Position numbers and translations under genes: made by a program. Below the pieces are notes generated by a model that searched no databases, was not told the origin of the DNA, and worked only from the letters and a program-made list of their open reading frames with translations. Positions 18,269-26,521 of a DNA stretch of 64,000 nucleotides are shown piece after piece. Location: the NCBI GenBank assembly GCA_963782475.1, contig CAWAJW010000012.1, positions 620,001 through 684,000 on the forward strand, read 5' to 3'. The number at the start of each line of letters is the position of its first letter. Within the stretch, counting starts at the first letter, position 1. This DNA comes from CAVQBP01 sp963782475 (GTDB lineage: Bacteria > Bacteroidota > Ignavibacteria > Ignavibacteriales > Ignavibacteriaceae).

Positions 18269-19093
18269 ATGAATTTAAAGCTAATTTATCCGGTTCTATT
18301 ATTTTTTACGATATTCGGAAGTTCCAGGGTATTTGCACAATACCAGGTGCTTTTGAAAAATGATACATTGACTTCAGATAATCAATATGATTTTGATATT
18401 TATATCAAAAGCCAAACCGGATCAATAAATTTAACTGCATACCAGTTTATTTTTACCATGAACGATTCCATTATACAAAAAAGAGGAGAGCTATCATTTG
18501 ATTATATCCAAAACAGTTCACAATTGATCAATGTTCCGAAGCACGTTAGGATTATAGAAGATCGCGGAGTCCAAAATCTTGCTATAGCAAGTGATCCCGG
18601 CAGAGATAGTATTTGTTGTACTGATTATGTCAGGATTGGAAGTTTCAGAATTTCAGATAAGAACCCGTTTGGAAATTTTAAAACAGATGTTGAGTGGGAT
18701 TTTGGAGGTTTAATCAAATCAGAAGTTAATATTAATGATACAAATAGAATAATCCAGTCCAATTATATAAATTCATTGAGGAACCCTCTTTTTGTTATAA
18801 CGGATGTAAACGGCGAAAAAGCACAGACATCTAAATTCGAATTATTCCAAAATTATCCTAATCCTTTTAATCCGGAGACAGAGATAAGGTTTAGCCTTCC
18901 CGGGGCATCAAAAGTAAAGCTGAATATATATAATATAATAGGTCAGCATGTGGCGAGTTTAATTAATAAGACATTAGCGGCAGGATATCATAATGTGATC
19001 TTTAACGGAAGAAATTTACCTAGCGGAATATATATCTATAGGCTGCAGACAAATAGTTTTGTACAAACAAAAAAAATGATCCTTCTGAAATAG
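18269..19093 (+). CDS. Cohesin-like protein with T9SS sorting domain (unit 3 partner)
   Basis: 274 aa. Signal peptide about 1-23 (LIYPVLLFFTIFGSSRVFA). Residues about 24-180 have the strand pattern of a cohesin-type beta-sandwich: QYQVLLKNDTLTSDNQYDFD, then INLTAYQFIFTMNDSI, and later VRIGSFRISDKNPF. The last 80 residues are a type A T9SS domain (NYPNPFNPETEIRF ... QTKKMILLK). It starts 17 nt after the dockerin-bearing SGNH gene, is a close relative of the 21029 gene, and lies in the same order relative to its enzyme. It would be the surface anchor for the docked enzyme. T9SS assignment is firm; cohesin identity is inference from pattern and gene pairing. Confidence 0.82.
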   Translation: MNLKLIYPVLLFFTIFGSSRVFAQYQVLLKNDTLTSDNQYDFDIYIKSQTGSINLTAYQFIFTMNDSIIQKRGELSFDYIQNSSQLINVPKHVRIIEDRGVQNLAIASDPGRDSICCTDYVRIGSFRISDKNPFGNFKTDVEWDFGGLIKSEVNINDTNRIIQSNYINSLRNPLFVITDVNGEKAQTSKFELFQNYPNPFNPETEIRFSLPGASKVKLNIYNIIGQHVASLINKTLAAGYHNVIFNGRNLPSGIYIYRLQTNSFVQTKKMILLK

Positions 19094-19203
19094 AAACCTG
19101 TCACATAATAATTTAATATACAATGATATAATCTATTTGTTTTTAACAGGGGAAAGTTTAATTTTAAAATGATCTTGATATAAGATGAATAAGTTTTGTT
19201 TAA

Positions 19204-21027
19204 GTGATACAAATAAAATTGCAATTGACAACTTATACCCCGTTTTTTATTCTTGGATTAATATTTCTAATTAATCCCTCGCCTTCTTTTCCGCAAAACA
19301 GTAACGCTTATCTAAAACTTATTTCACCAAACGGCGGAGAAAAATGGGAAGCAAATTCTGATCAAGAAATTAAATGGCAAAGCAGTAATATTTCCAGGAT
19401 TAAAATAGAGTATTCCTTTAGCGGCGGTATGGCCTGGCATACGATAGTTTCTTCCTTTGATGCTTCCGGCGGTCACTATTCATGGAGTGTTCCAGATGTA
19501 CAAATAGCGGAAGCATTAATTAAAATAAGTGATTTTTCAAATCCTGAAATTTATGATGTAAGTGGTAATCTATTCAAAATATTTATAAGGCTAAAGAGCT
19601 TAAAACAAACTGCTGCCGCAACAAATAGTACAGCAGTAAAAATAATGCCCTTGGGAGATTCTATCACTCAAGGTGACGGCAGCGATCCAGAACAAGTAGG
19701 TTATAGATCAAGGTTATTTGATTTGCTGGAGTCGGCAGGTTATAACTTTGATTTTGTAGGAACCCAGCATTCAGGAACCTCATATTCCGGTAATCCCCGT
19801 TTTGATGCTGATCATGAAGGCCACGCAGGCTATGAATCAATGCCGCCGAGCTATATAAATGGCTGGAACTTGGGGGATAATATATGGAGGCACATTAGTC
19901 TAAATTATGCAGATATAGATACTGCTGATCATTGGTTATATTATAATCATCCGGATATAGTGCTTTTGCATATTGGCACTAATGATTTAGACCATAATGG
20001 TGAAAATTGCGATAATTTTTTGTGGGGCGGGAAACCTTCTTCAACAATAGCTAAGTATATTCATGATCTTCTTGATACTTTGACTGTTTTCGATCCGAAT
20101 ATAATAACTTTTTTAGCAGAAATAATTTATAATTCTCATTCTTTAGAACCTGCATCCAACCTGAATAAAGCTATCAAAATTATGTATAATAACAATATTC
20201 CTTCCCCGCAAAGAGATAGAGTTCATTTGGTTAATATGTATGATACAGTATCTTATCCGGAGGATTTTTCCTTTTCAACCGGGCATTGTGATTATACTGA
20301 TCTTCATCCTGTTAAATCAGGCTACGATAAAATGGCAGGTAAATGGTTTCTTGCTTTACAAAGCTACCTGCCGTTTTTACGGCTGAGAGTATTCTTACAA
20401 GGCCCTTATTTAGGAAATGGTTTAATGACAACTTCTTTAAGAAATTCGGTTATTGATTCTGCAGTGGTGAACTTTCTGCCCAGAACCTCCCCATATGCTG
20501 ATTCAAAATCAGTTTTTTATTCTATTCCTGACAGTATAACCGATTGGATTTTTCTTGAGATCAGGGATACCAGTATGAATATTGTTAAATCAAAAAGCTG
20601 TTTATTGAGCGACCATGGTTATGTTTTAGATCCCGATGGTTTATCCAATAATATTTCTCTAGGAATCTTACCGGGCTATTACTATGTCGTTCTCAGGCAT
20701 AGAAACCACCTTTCAATTATGAGCTCAGCCCCGCTAGAACTAGACGGTTTAACTACATATGATTTTACGACTGATTCAACTCAAGCCTACGGTTCAAAAG
20801 CGACTGTGAAATTAGGTGACGGAAAATATGGAATGATCGCAGGAGATAACGATAATGATGAGGTAATTTCAATAAGTGACTATAACAGCATAGCTGATTT
20901 TATGTCAAAAACCGGCTACTATATTCCCGATGATAACATGGACGGCATAGTTACAAAATCCGATTATGGTTTTGTATCAAGTAATCTATTTAAATATTCA
21001 CAGGTTCCTTTTAATAAAGCCAGATAA
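19204..21027 (+). CDS. Secreted SGNH/GDSL hydrolase with dockerin-like domain (unit 4)
   Basis: 607 aa from a GTG start; no ATG lies before the signal peptide (FFILGLIFLINPSPSF). Architecture equals unit 1: Ig-like Kre9/KNH domain (about 38-128), SGNH domain (GDSIT at 151-155, HIGTNDLDHNG, DLHPVKSGYDKMAGKW), FLQGPY...VVLRHRNHLSIMS module, and a dockerin-like tail with loops DNDNDEVISISD and DDNMDGIVTKSD. It is closest to unit 1 in the catalytic part (SITQGDG, VGYRS, HEGHAGYESMPPS) and to unit 3 in the dockerin tail, which suggests domain exchange among units. It lacks a T9SS sorting domain. The partner gene starts 1 nt after the stop. Confidence 0.87.
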   Translation: MIQIKLQLTTYTPFFILGLIFLINPSPSFPQNSNAYLKLISPNGGEKWEANSDQEIKWQSSNISRIKIEYSFSGGMAWHTIVSSFDASGGHYSWSVPDVQIAEALIKISDFSNPEIYDVSGNLFKIFIRLKSLKQTAAATNSTAVKIMPLGDSITQGDGSDPEQVGYRSRLFDLLESAGYNFDFVGTQHSGTSYSGNPRFDADHEGHAGYESMPPSYINGWNLGDNIWRHISLNYADIDTADHWLYYNHPDIVLLHIGTNDLDHNGENCDNFLWGGKPSSTIAKYIHDLLDTLTVFDPNIITFLAEIIYNSHSLEPASNLNKAIKIMYNNNIPSPQRDRVHLVNMYDTVSYPEDFSFSTGHCDYTDLHPVKSGYDKMAGKWFLALQSYLPFLRLRVFLQGPYLGNGLMTTSLRNSVIDSAVVNFLPRTSPYADSKSVFYSIPDSITDWIFLEIRDTSMNIVKSKSCLLSDHGYVLDPDGLSNNISLGILPGYYYVVLRHRNHLSIMSSAPLELDGLTTYDFTTDSTQAYGSKATVKLGDGKYGMIAGDNDNDEVISISDYNSIADFMSKTGYYIPDDNMDGIVTKSDYGFVSSNLFKYSQVPFNKAR

Positions 21028-21028
21028 T

Positions 21029-21850
21029 ATGAATTTAAAATATATTTTTCTATTTGTGTTGTTGTTTGTTTTTATCAGGACTTCCAATTCAATTGCCCAA
21101 TATCAAATAGAATTAAAGAATGATACACTTGTGGCAGATAATCAATATGATTTTGATATTTATATTAAAAGCAGTTCCGGCGAATTAAATATCACTGCAT
21201 ACCAGATAATTTTAACACTAAATGATTCAATTGCATCCGGCGCGAATTTAAGTTTTAAATATATTGAACATAGTTCTCAATTAACTAATATTCCCGATTT
21301 GGATATCGGTGTTATTTCAGATTCCGGCAAACAAAATCTTGCTGTTGGAAGCCACCCTGGAAGTGATACTATTTCTTCAAATGATGTTAGGATCGGCAGT
21401 TTCCGAATTTCAAGTTCAAATCCATTTAAAAGTTATAAACCTGACATCCAATGGGATTTTTCCGGATTTGTCAAGTCGGGTATTAATATAAGCAACATTA
21501 GTATGACGGTTCCATCCAATTATATCAATCTATTAACTAATCCTGTATTAATATTCACCGGCATAAATGAGAAAAAAATCAATCCGCAGAAATTTGAATT
21601 ATACCAAAATTATCCCAATCCGTTCAATCCTGTAACGGATATTAAATTTTCAATACCAGAACAGGGAAGAGTTGTCTTGACAATTTATAATATCCTTGGT
21701 GAAAAAGTTGCTGTTCTTGTTAATCACGTTCTAAATGAAGGTACTTATACAATTAAATTTGACGGTGATAAAATGGCGAGCGGAATATATATATACAGAT
21801 TACAGATTAATAATTTTATTCAATCCAGAAAAATGGTTTTATTGAAATGA
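21029..21850 (+). CDS. Cohesin-like protein with T9SS sorting domain (unit 4 partner)
   Basis: 273 aa. I take ATG at 21029 as the start because it opens a clean signal peptide (MNLKYIFLFVLLFVF...SIAQ) and lies just after the SGNH stop; the frame extends 63 bases further upstream, into the hydrolase gene, without a better start. The N-terminal domain (YQIELKNDTLVADNQYDFDI, LNITAYQIILTLNDSI, VRIGSFRISSSNPF) closely matches the unit 3 partner. The C-terminus is a type A T9SS domain (NYPNPFNPVTDIKF...QSRKMVLLK). Near-zero spacing implies translational coupling with its dockerin enzyme. Cohesin-like fold is inferred. Confidence 0.82.
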   Translation: MNLKYIFLFVLLFVFIRTSNSIAQYQIELKNDTLVADNQYDFDIYIKSSSGELNITAYQIILTLNDSIASGANLSFKYIEHSSQLTNIPDLDIGVISDSGKQNLAVGSHPGSDTISSNDVRIGSFRISSSNPFKSYKPDIQWDFSGFVKSGINISNISMTVPSNYINLLTNPVLIFTGINEKKINPQKFELYQNYPNPFNPVTDIKFSIPEQGRVVLTIYNILGEKVAVLVNHVLNEGTYTIKFDGDKMASGIYIYRLQINNFIQSRKMVLLK

Positions 21851-22037
21851 CAGGGCCAGTATAGCTATTAAATAAATAAAATATTGTCCTGAATCTTTTT
21901 TTGGATCGACTCCCAAAATAAATTTCAATTTTTATATTGTGTTCTATCTCAATTTAGCATTAAAATAGTGATAATCAATAAAAAATTATAAGCTTTAACC
22001 TTGTAACTTAATATCAACACAATAAGGAGGTTAGGGA

Positions 22038-23120
22038 ATGAAAAGGTTTTCTACAAGCTTATATGTTTTCTTTATATTTATCCCATCTAGCTTACTCTTT
22101 CCGCAAATAAATCAGGTAGATGAAGCTTGTCCCAACGGTATGATAACATACTGGAAATTAGATGAATACGGTCCTGTAAATACTTTTCTTGATTCTTATA
22201 ATGGTATAAACGGAACAACAACCGATTCTACACGCCCTGTTCAAGATGTTGGTGTTGTTGACCAGGCAAGGAAATTTGACGGGAAAAGTGAAATAACTGT
22301 TCCTGAAAATTCAGCTTTTGATTGGGGAACTCATACCAGCTTTTCAATTGAACTTTGGATAAAGACTAATCAGCCGGGTACAGGGAATAAAGTTTTTATA
22401 GGAAAGTATAAAGGTAATTCTAAAATGGCTTGGTGGCTTGGTTATGGAAGTGAAAATAAAACCATCTTTTCTGTAAGTGACTCGAGCGGGATAGGAACTG
22501 AATTTACCGGAACAAAAGTAATAGCCGATAATAAATGGCACTATATTGTGGCGGTCAAAAACGATAGTATGCGTGTGCTTCAAATATACGTTGATGGAAA
22601 AGAAGATGGGATAATATCAACCTTTTTCACTGGTGATTTTAAAGGCACCGGACCACTTTATATCGGATATTTCGATAATAATTACCATTTTAACGGATTG
22701 CTCGATGAAATAGCTCTTTATAATCGAATTTTATCCAATAATGAAATATCACAACATTATCAAGACGGGTTAAGCGGGAAAAGTTACTGTGATCCCTCCA
22801 CTACAGATGTTGAAAACAATAATAATAATATTCCTAATTCGTTTAGCTTAAGTCAAAATTATCCCAATCCATTTAATCCTACTACAAAAATAAAATTTAC
22901 TATTCCAAATATAGAAAATGGATATACACATCCATTATTTGTAACTCTGAAGGTTTATGATATTTTGGGAAATGAGATATCTACTTTAGTGAATGAAGAA
23001 AAACAACCAGGCTCATATCAGGTTACATTAGACGGAGATGCTTTAACGAGCGGAGTCTATTTTTACAGACTTAATGCCGGAAATTTTTCTCAAACACGGA
23101 AATTTATTCTAATAAAATAA
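22038..23120 (+). CDS. LamG-domain secreted protein with T9SS sorting domain
   Basis: 360 aa. Signal peptide about 1-24 (YVFFIFIPSSLLFPQ). Residues about 32-245 form a LamG/concanavalin-like jelly roll: ITYWKLDE at the start, then ARKFDGKSEITVP, SIELWIKTNQ, WHYIVAVKNDS, IYVDGKEDG and GLLDEIALYNRILSNNEI at the end, all standard for LamG_3 repeats. The C-terminal domain is a type A T9SS sorting domain (NYPNPFNPTTKIKF ... SQTRKFILIK). A strong AAGGAGG ribosome site sits before the ATG. It is probably a carbohydrate-binding surface protein. It has its own upstream region and is not part of a dockerin pair. Confidence 0.88.
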   Translation: MKRFSTSLYVFFIFIPSSLLFPQINQVDEACPNGMITYWKLDEYGPVNTFLDSYNGINGTTTDSTRPVQDVGVVDQARKFDGKSEITVPENSAFDWGTHTSFSIELWIKTNQPGTGNKVFIGKYKGNSKMAWWLGYGSENKTIFSVSDSSGIGTEFTGTKVIADNKWHYIVAVKNDSMRVLQIYVDGKEDGIISTFFTGDFKGTGPLYIGYFDNNYHFNGLLDEIALYNRILSNNEISQHYQDGLSGKSYCDPSTTDVENNNNNIPNSFSLSQNYPNPFNPTTKIKFTIPNIENGYTHPLFVTLKVYDILGNEISTLVNEEKQPGSYQVTLDGDALTSGVYFYRLNAGNFSQTRKFILIK

Positions 23121-23555
23121 GAAAATTTTAACCTTTATTTATATTATTAAAAGATCAATTTATTATCCCATTAAAATTTTTAAATATTAATCTAACTTCA
23201 AAAATTTCTATTCCATGTGTGATAAAAGCCAAATTACTATAAAAAATAATTACTTTTTGATTTTAAATATTTTATTTTAAAAGCATTTGATAAAAATAAT
23301 GGCATTTAGAGGAAAAGTCATCTAATATATATCTCTTCCATAGATGATTCACTAATTTTATTCTTAGAAAATCATTTTTTCAGCTATTCTCATATTTCTG
23401 CAGCAAAATAAAATTAAATACTTATTTACTTAGAAGTAAATAGGTATGTTCATCATTTTTTGAAAATTTAGAATTAAAAGAATTAAGTAAATTCCTATGG
23501 TTGACAGAACTAAATAAAGAAGTTTAAAACTTTTTATAATAAATATATATACAAT
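23121..23555. other. AT-rich intergenic region, no gene seen
   Basis: About 435 very AT-rich bases between the LamG gene and the second glycan block. No credible coding frame, tRNA, terminator hairpin with T-run or repeat was recognised. Confidence 0.5.
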
Positions 23556-25085
23556 ATGAATATAAATAAATTTTGGTCTACTTATAAAAATGAAATAATA
23601 CTTCTTATTATTTTAGTCGTAGGATTTTTATTCAGAATATATGCACTTGAAAGTGAAAGTCTATGGATGGATGAAGGGTATTCGCTTATGTTTGCAAAAC
23701 CGGATGTAGTAAGCATAATCAAAATAAATTCTTCGACTATAGAGTGCTTATCAAATCCTCCATTTTATTCAATTATCCTTCATTTTTTTATCGGCCTGTT
23801 CGGAGAATCCGAGACAGCTCTAAGGATGCCTTCAGTTATTTTTGGATGCATGTCGATTTTCATGATTTATAAAGTGGGGACACTCCTTTTTGATGAAAAT
23901 GTTGGTCTGCTCGGTGCATTAATATTAGCCTTTTCTAAATTTCACATTTATTATTCTCAGGAGGCCAGGAGCTACACGCTTCAAGTTTTTTTAATTTTAC
24001 TATCGTTTTATTTCTTTATAAAATTTTTCAGAAAAGGAAATCTTATAATTTCAATCGGGTATATTATATCCAGCCTATTATTAATTTTTACCCACTATTT
24101 TGGTGTATTTATCATTTTCAGTCAGAATATTATTTTTGTAACAATATTTTTGCTGTTTAATAGAAAGGATAAACCAAAGATAAATCATTGGATTTCTTTA
24201 CAGGCTATTTTAATTATTTTATTTTCACCGTGGATTTACGTTTTACTAAGAATGATGAATCAGCAAAAAGGAAAAGTATGGTTCGTTCCTCCTGTTAAAC
24301 TGTTGTTTTATACTTTTTTGGATTTCTCCGGCTCCATAATTTTGTTGTTTCTTTTCCTCATTCTTACTTTTATTTCAGTAATCTTCTGGTTAAGGAAAAG
24401 GAATAAATCTGGATCAGGTAAAGCGAAATTTAACTCATTTAATAATAATCTTTTAGAGAATAATTCAATTTACTTTTTATTGATTTGGATGCTCATTCCT
24501 ATATTATTCCCTTTTATTTTTTCTAGATTCTTTAGACCCATTTACATGGTACGGTATACTATCGGGGCTTCGCTTCCGTTATATTTATTTGCCGCTAAAG
24601 GAATAAAAAGCATAGGCAGTTACAAATCTATAAAGCTGTCTGTTATAGCGATAGTATTGTCTTTATCATTTATAAACCTCACCCAATATTATACAACAAG
24701 TTATAAAGATAAATGGAGAGAAACAGCAAATTATGTCGATCAAAATGCCAAGTCTGGAGATTTAGTATTATTTAATTCAGGTGATAATATTTTAGTCTCC
24801 TTTATTTTTAATTACTATTCAAACCGTGATGATTTAGTTAAAAAAAATTTTCCTGAGAGCACCGAATGGGTACCGATTAAAAATATTATAAATAAATTGG
24901 AACCTGTTGTTGATGGCTTCAAGAGAATTTGGGTTGTAGTTTACCGTGATAGAGATCCTGATTTTCTTATTGAAAATAAACTAAAAGAGGAATACAATTT
25001 AATTTTTCATCAAAAATACATTGCAGGTAATCCTAATCTTTACGATTCTGGGAATATAAATCTCTTTTTATTTAGTAAGTTATAA
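23556..25085 (+). CDS. GT39-type (ArnT/PMT-like) membrane glycosyltransferase
   Basis: 509 aa. About eleven hydrophobic segments, the first at residues 12-29. The first periplasmic loop has LWMDEGYSLMFA, carrying the catalytic Asp/Glu of GT-C fold enzymes, and HIYYSQEARSYTLQV is the family's second conserved loop. The C-terminal periplasmic domain has the DKWRETANYVDQNAKSGDLV signature of this bacterial subgroup. It would move a sugar from a polyprenyl-phosphate carrier to an acceptor at the outer face of the membrane. It opens the second glycan block and resembles the two GT39 genes further on. Confidence 0.88.
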   Translation: MNINKFWSTYKNEIILLIILVVGFLFRIYALESESLWMDEGYSLMFAKPDVVSIIKINSSTIECLSNPPFYSIILHFFIGLFGESETALRMPSVIFGCMSIFMIYKVGTLLFDENVGLLGALILAFSKFHIYYSQEARSYTLQVFLILLSFYFFIKFFRKGNLIISIGYIISSLLLIFTHYFGVFIIFSQNIIFVTIFLLFNRKDKPKINHWISLQAILIILFSPWIYVLLRMMNQQKGKVWFVPPVKLLFYTFLDFSGSIILLFLFLILTFISVIFWLRKRNKSGSGKAKFNSFNNNLLENNSIYFLLIWMLIPILFPFIFSRFFRPIYMVRYTIGASLPLYLFAAKGIKSIGSYKSIKLSVIAIVLSLSFINLTQYYTTSYKDKWRETANYVDQNAKSGDLVLFNSGDNILVSFIFNYYSNRDDLVKKNFPESTEWVPIKNIINKLEPVVDGFKRIWVVVYRDRDPDFLIENKLKEEYNLIFHQKYIAGNPNLYDSGNINLFLFSKL

Positions 25086-25235
25086 CATATAATTGAAGAA
25101 AGAAAAGGAAAACAATTAAAAAATAATTGGAAAAAAGTTGTTTTTATTTAGTCGAAATTATTTAATTTTAATTAAGGTTTGTTTGAGTCTTTTTATTTTT
25201 AAGAATTTTATGTTAAGATATGGGGGGAACTAAGA

Positions 25236-25650
25236 ATGTTTGAACATGCAAAAATAATTAACCTTCCCAAAATTCTGGATAAACGGGGGAATCTTTCATT
25301 TATTGAAGAAAAGAACCATATTCCATTTGAAATAAAAAGAATATATTACATTTATGATGTGCCAGGTGGAGGAATTAGGGGTGGACATGCTTATAAAACC
25401 TTAGATGAATTTATTATTGCCATTAGCGGTTCATTCGATGTCATATTAAATGATGGTAATGAAGAAAAAAAATATTCTTTAAACAGAATCATATTATGGT
25501 TTATTCATACCTAAAATGTATTGGCGCCAGCTGGAAAATTTTTCTACCAATTCACTCAGTTTGATATTAGCCAGTGATTTTTATAATGAAGGAGATTATA
25601 TTAGAAACTTTGATGAATTCAAAAGGTTAATAAATGATCGACTTAAATAA
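25236..25650 (+). pseudogene. FdtA/QdtA-like sugar ketoisomerase, copy 1, one-base frameshift
   Basis: Two frames join into a 137-aa WxcM/FdtA-type cupin, the same size as the next gene. The first part (to about 25485) reads FEIKRIYYIYDVPGGGIRGGHAY; after one extra base near 25486-25488 the other frame gives YYGLFIPKMYWRQLENFS...RNFDEFKRL and ends at 25650, overlapping the next start by 17 nt. FdtA enzymes convert dTDP-4-keto-6-deoxyglucose to the 3-keto sugar using an HxH pair. This copy reads HAY where copy 2 reads HAH, so even the repaired protein lacks the second His. The frameshift may be a sequence error. Confidence 0.75.
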
Positions 25651-26062
25651 AATAACTATTTATGATTGCCCAATCGTACATTTAAATAAAATAGAAAATA
25701 GGGCCGGCAATATAACTCCAATAGAAAATAATAGAGATATTCCATTTGATATTAAAAGAGTTTTTTATCTTTATGATATACCAGGAGGTGAGGATAGAGG
25801 AGCCCATGCTCATAAAAAATGTCATCAATTTTTGATTGCTGCCAGCGGATGTTTTGATATTTTTTTAAATGACGGCAAAAATAAAAAAACTGTCACTTTA
25901 AATCGTCCATATTTTGGAATTCATATACCTCCCGGAATTTGGGCGGCTGAACAAAGTTTTTCTTCTGGAGCTATTTGCCTTGTACTTGTCTCCGAACTTT
26001 ATGATGAAACAGATTATATTAGAGATTATAAAAATTTTCTAAAGTTCAAAAATGTCAAATAG
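25634..26062 (+). CDS. fdtA: dTDP-4-keto-6-deoxyhexose 3,4-ketoisomerase-like cupin (FdtA/QdtA family)
   Basis: 142 aa, a single RmlC-like cupin. It opens IVHLNKIENRAGNITPIENN and has FYLYDIPGGEDRGAHAHKKC with the HAH active-site pair, then FFGIHIPPGIWAAEQSFSSG and the YDETDYIRDY tail, all hallmarks of FdtA/QdtA (WxcM-like) enzymes. The product would be the 3-keto sugar that the aminotransferase at 26522 aminates. Its stop overlaps the next start by 11 nt. The choice between Fuc3N and Qui3N series cannot be made by eye, so the symbol marks the family. Confidence 0.85.
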   Translation: MIDLNKITIYDCPIVHLNKIENRAGNITPIENNRDIPFDIKRVFYLYDIPGGEDRGAHAHKKCHQFLIAASGCFDIFLNDGKNKKTVTLNRPYFGIHIPPGIWAAEQSFSSGAICLVLVSELYDETDYIRDYKNFLKFKNVK

Positions 26063-26519
26063 TTATTTTGTTCATCAGCTGGCTGAAGTAAGAACATCCC
26101 AAATAGGTGAAGAATCACAGATTTGGCAATTTTCCGTTATTCTTGAAGGAGCTCAAATCGGGAAAAATTGCAATATCAATTGTCATTGTTTTATTGAGAA
26201 TGATGTTATTATAGGGGACAATTGTACCGTTAAAAGTGGTGTATATTTATGGGACGGGATAAGAATTGGTAATAATGTATTCATTGGACCTAATGTATCC
26301 TTTATAAATGATAAATATCCGCATTCCAAAAAATATCCTGAAAAATTTCTAAGTACTTTTATTGAAGATAACGTATCAATAGGAGCGGGAGCCATAATTT
26401 CTGGAGGTATTAAATTAGGTGCAGGCTGTATGGTTGGTGCAGGCAGTTTAGTTACAAAGGAGATACCTCCTAAAACCTTATGGTATGGTAATCCAGCAAG
26501 ATTCATTCGTAATATATAA
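26052..26519 (+). CDS. Hexapeptide N-acetyltransferase (FdtC/WbbJ-like)
   Basis: 155 aa, nearly all left-handed beta-helix turns: IGEESQIWQFSVILEGAQIG, IGDNCTVKSGVYLWDGIRIG, VFIGPNVSFINDKYPHSKKY, IGAGAIISGG and VGAGSLVTKEIPPKTLWYGN. The NDKYPHS segment is typical for acetyltransferases acting on 3- or 4-amino-6-deoxy nucleotide sugars. It would N-acetylate the amino sugar made by the adjacent ketoisomerase and aminotransferase. Start overlaps the preceding gene and the stop is 2 nt before the next ATG, so all are translated as one operon. Confidence 0.87.
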   Translation: MSNSYFVHQLAEVRTSQIGEESQIWQFSVILEGAQIGKNCNINCHCFIENDVIIGDNCTVKSGVYLWDGIRIGNNVFIGPNVSFINDKYPHSKKYPEKFLSTFIEDNVSIGAGAIISGGIKLGAGCMVGAGSLVTKEIPPKTLWYGNPARFIRNI

Positions 26520-26521
26520 TA

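Noticed and set aside
20966..21028. Upstream extension of the unit 4 partner protein to 20966
   Set aside because: It lies inside the end of the SGNH gene and would bury the signal peptide; ATG at 21029 is a better start.
7371..23120. Whole secreted block as a genomic island or prophage
   Set aside because: Apart from one IS remnant there are no integrase, phage or attachment-site signals, and codon and base use look like the rest of the window.
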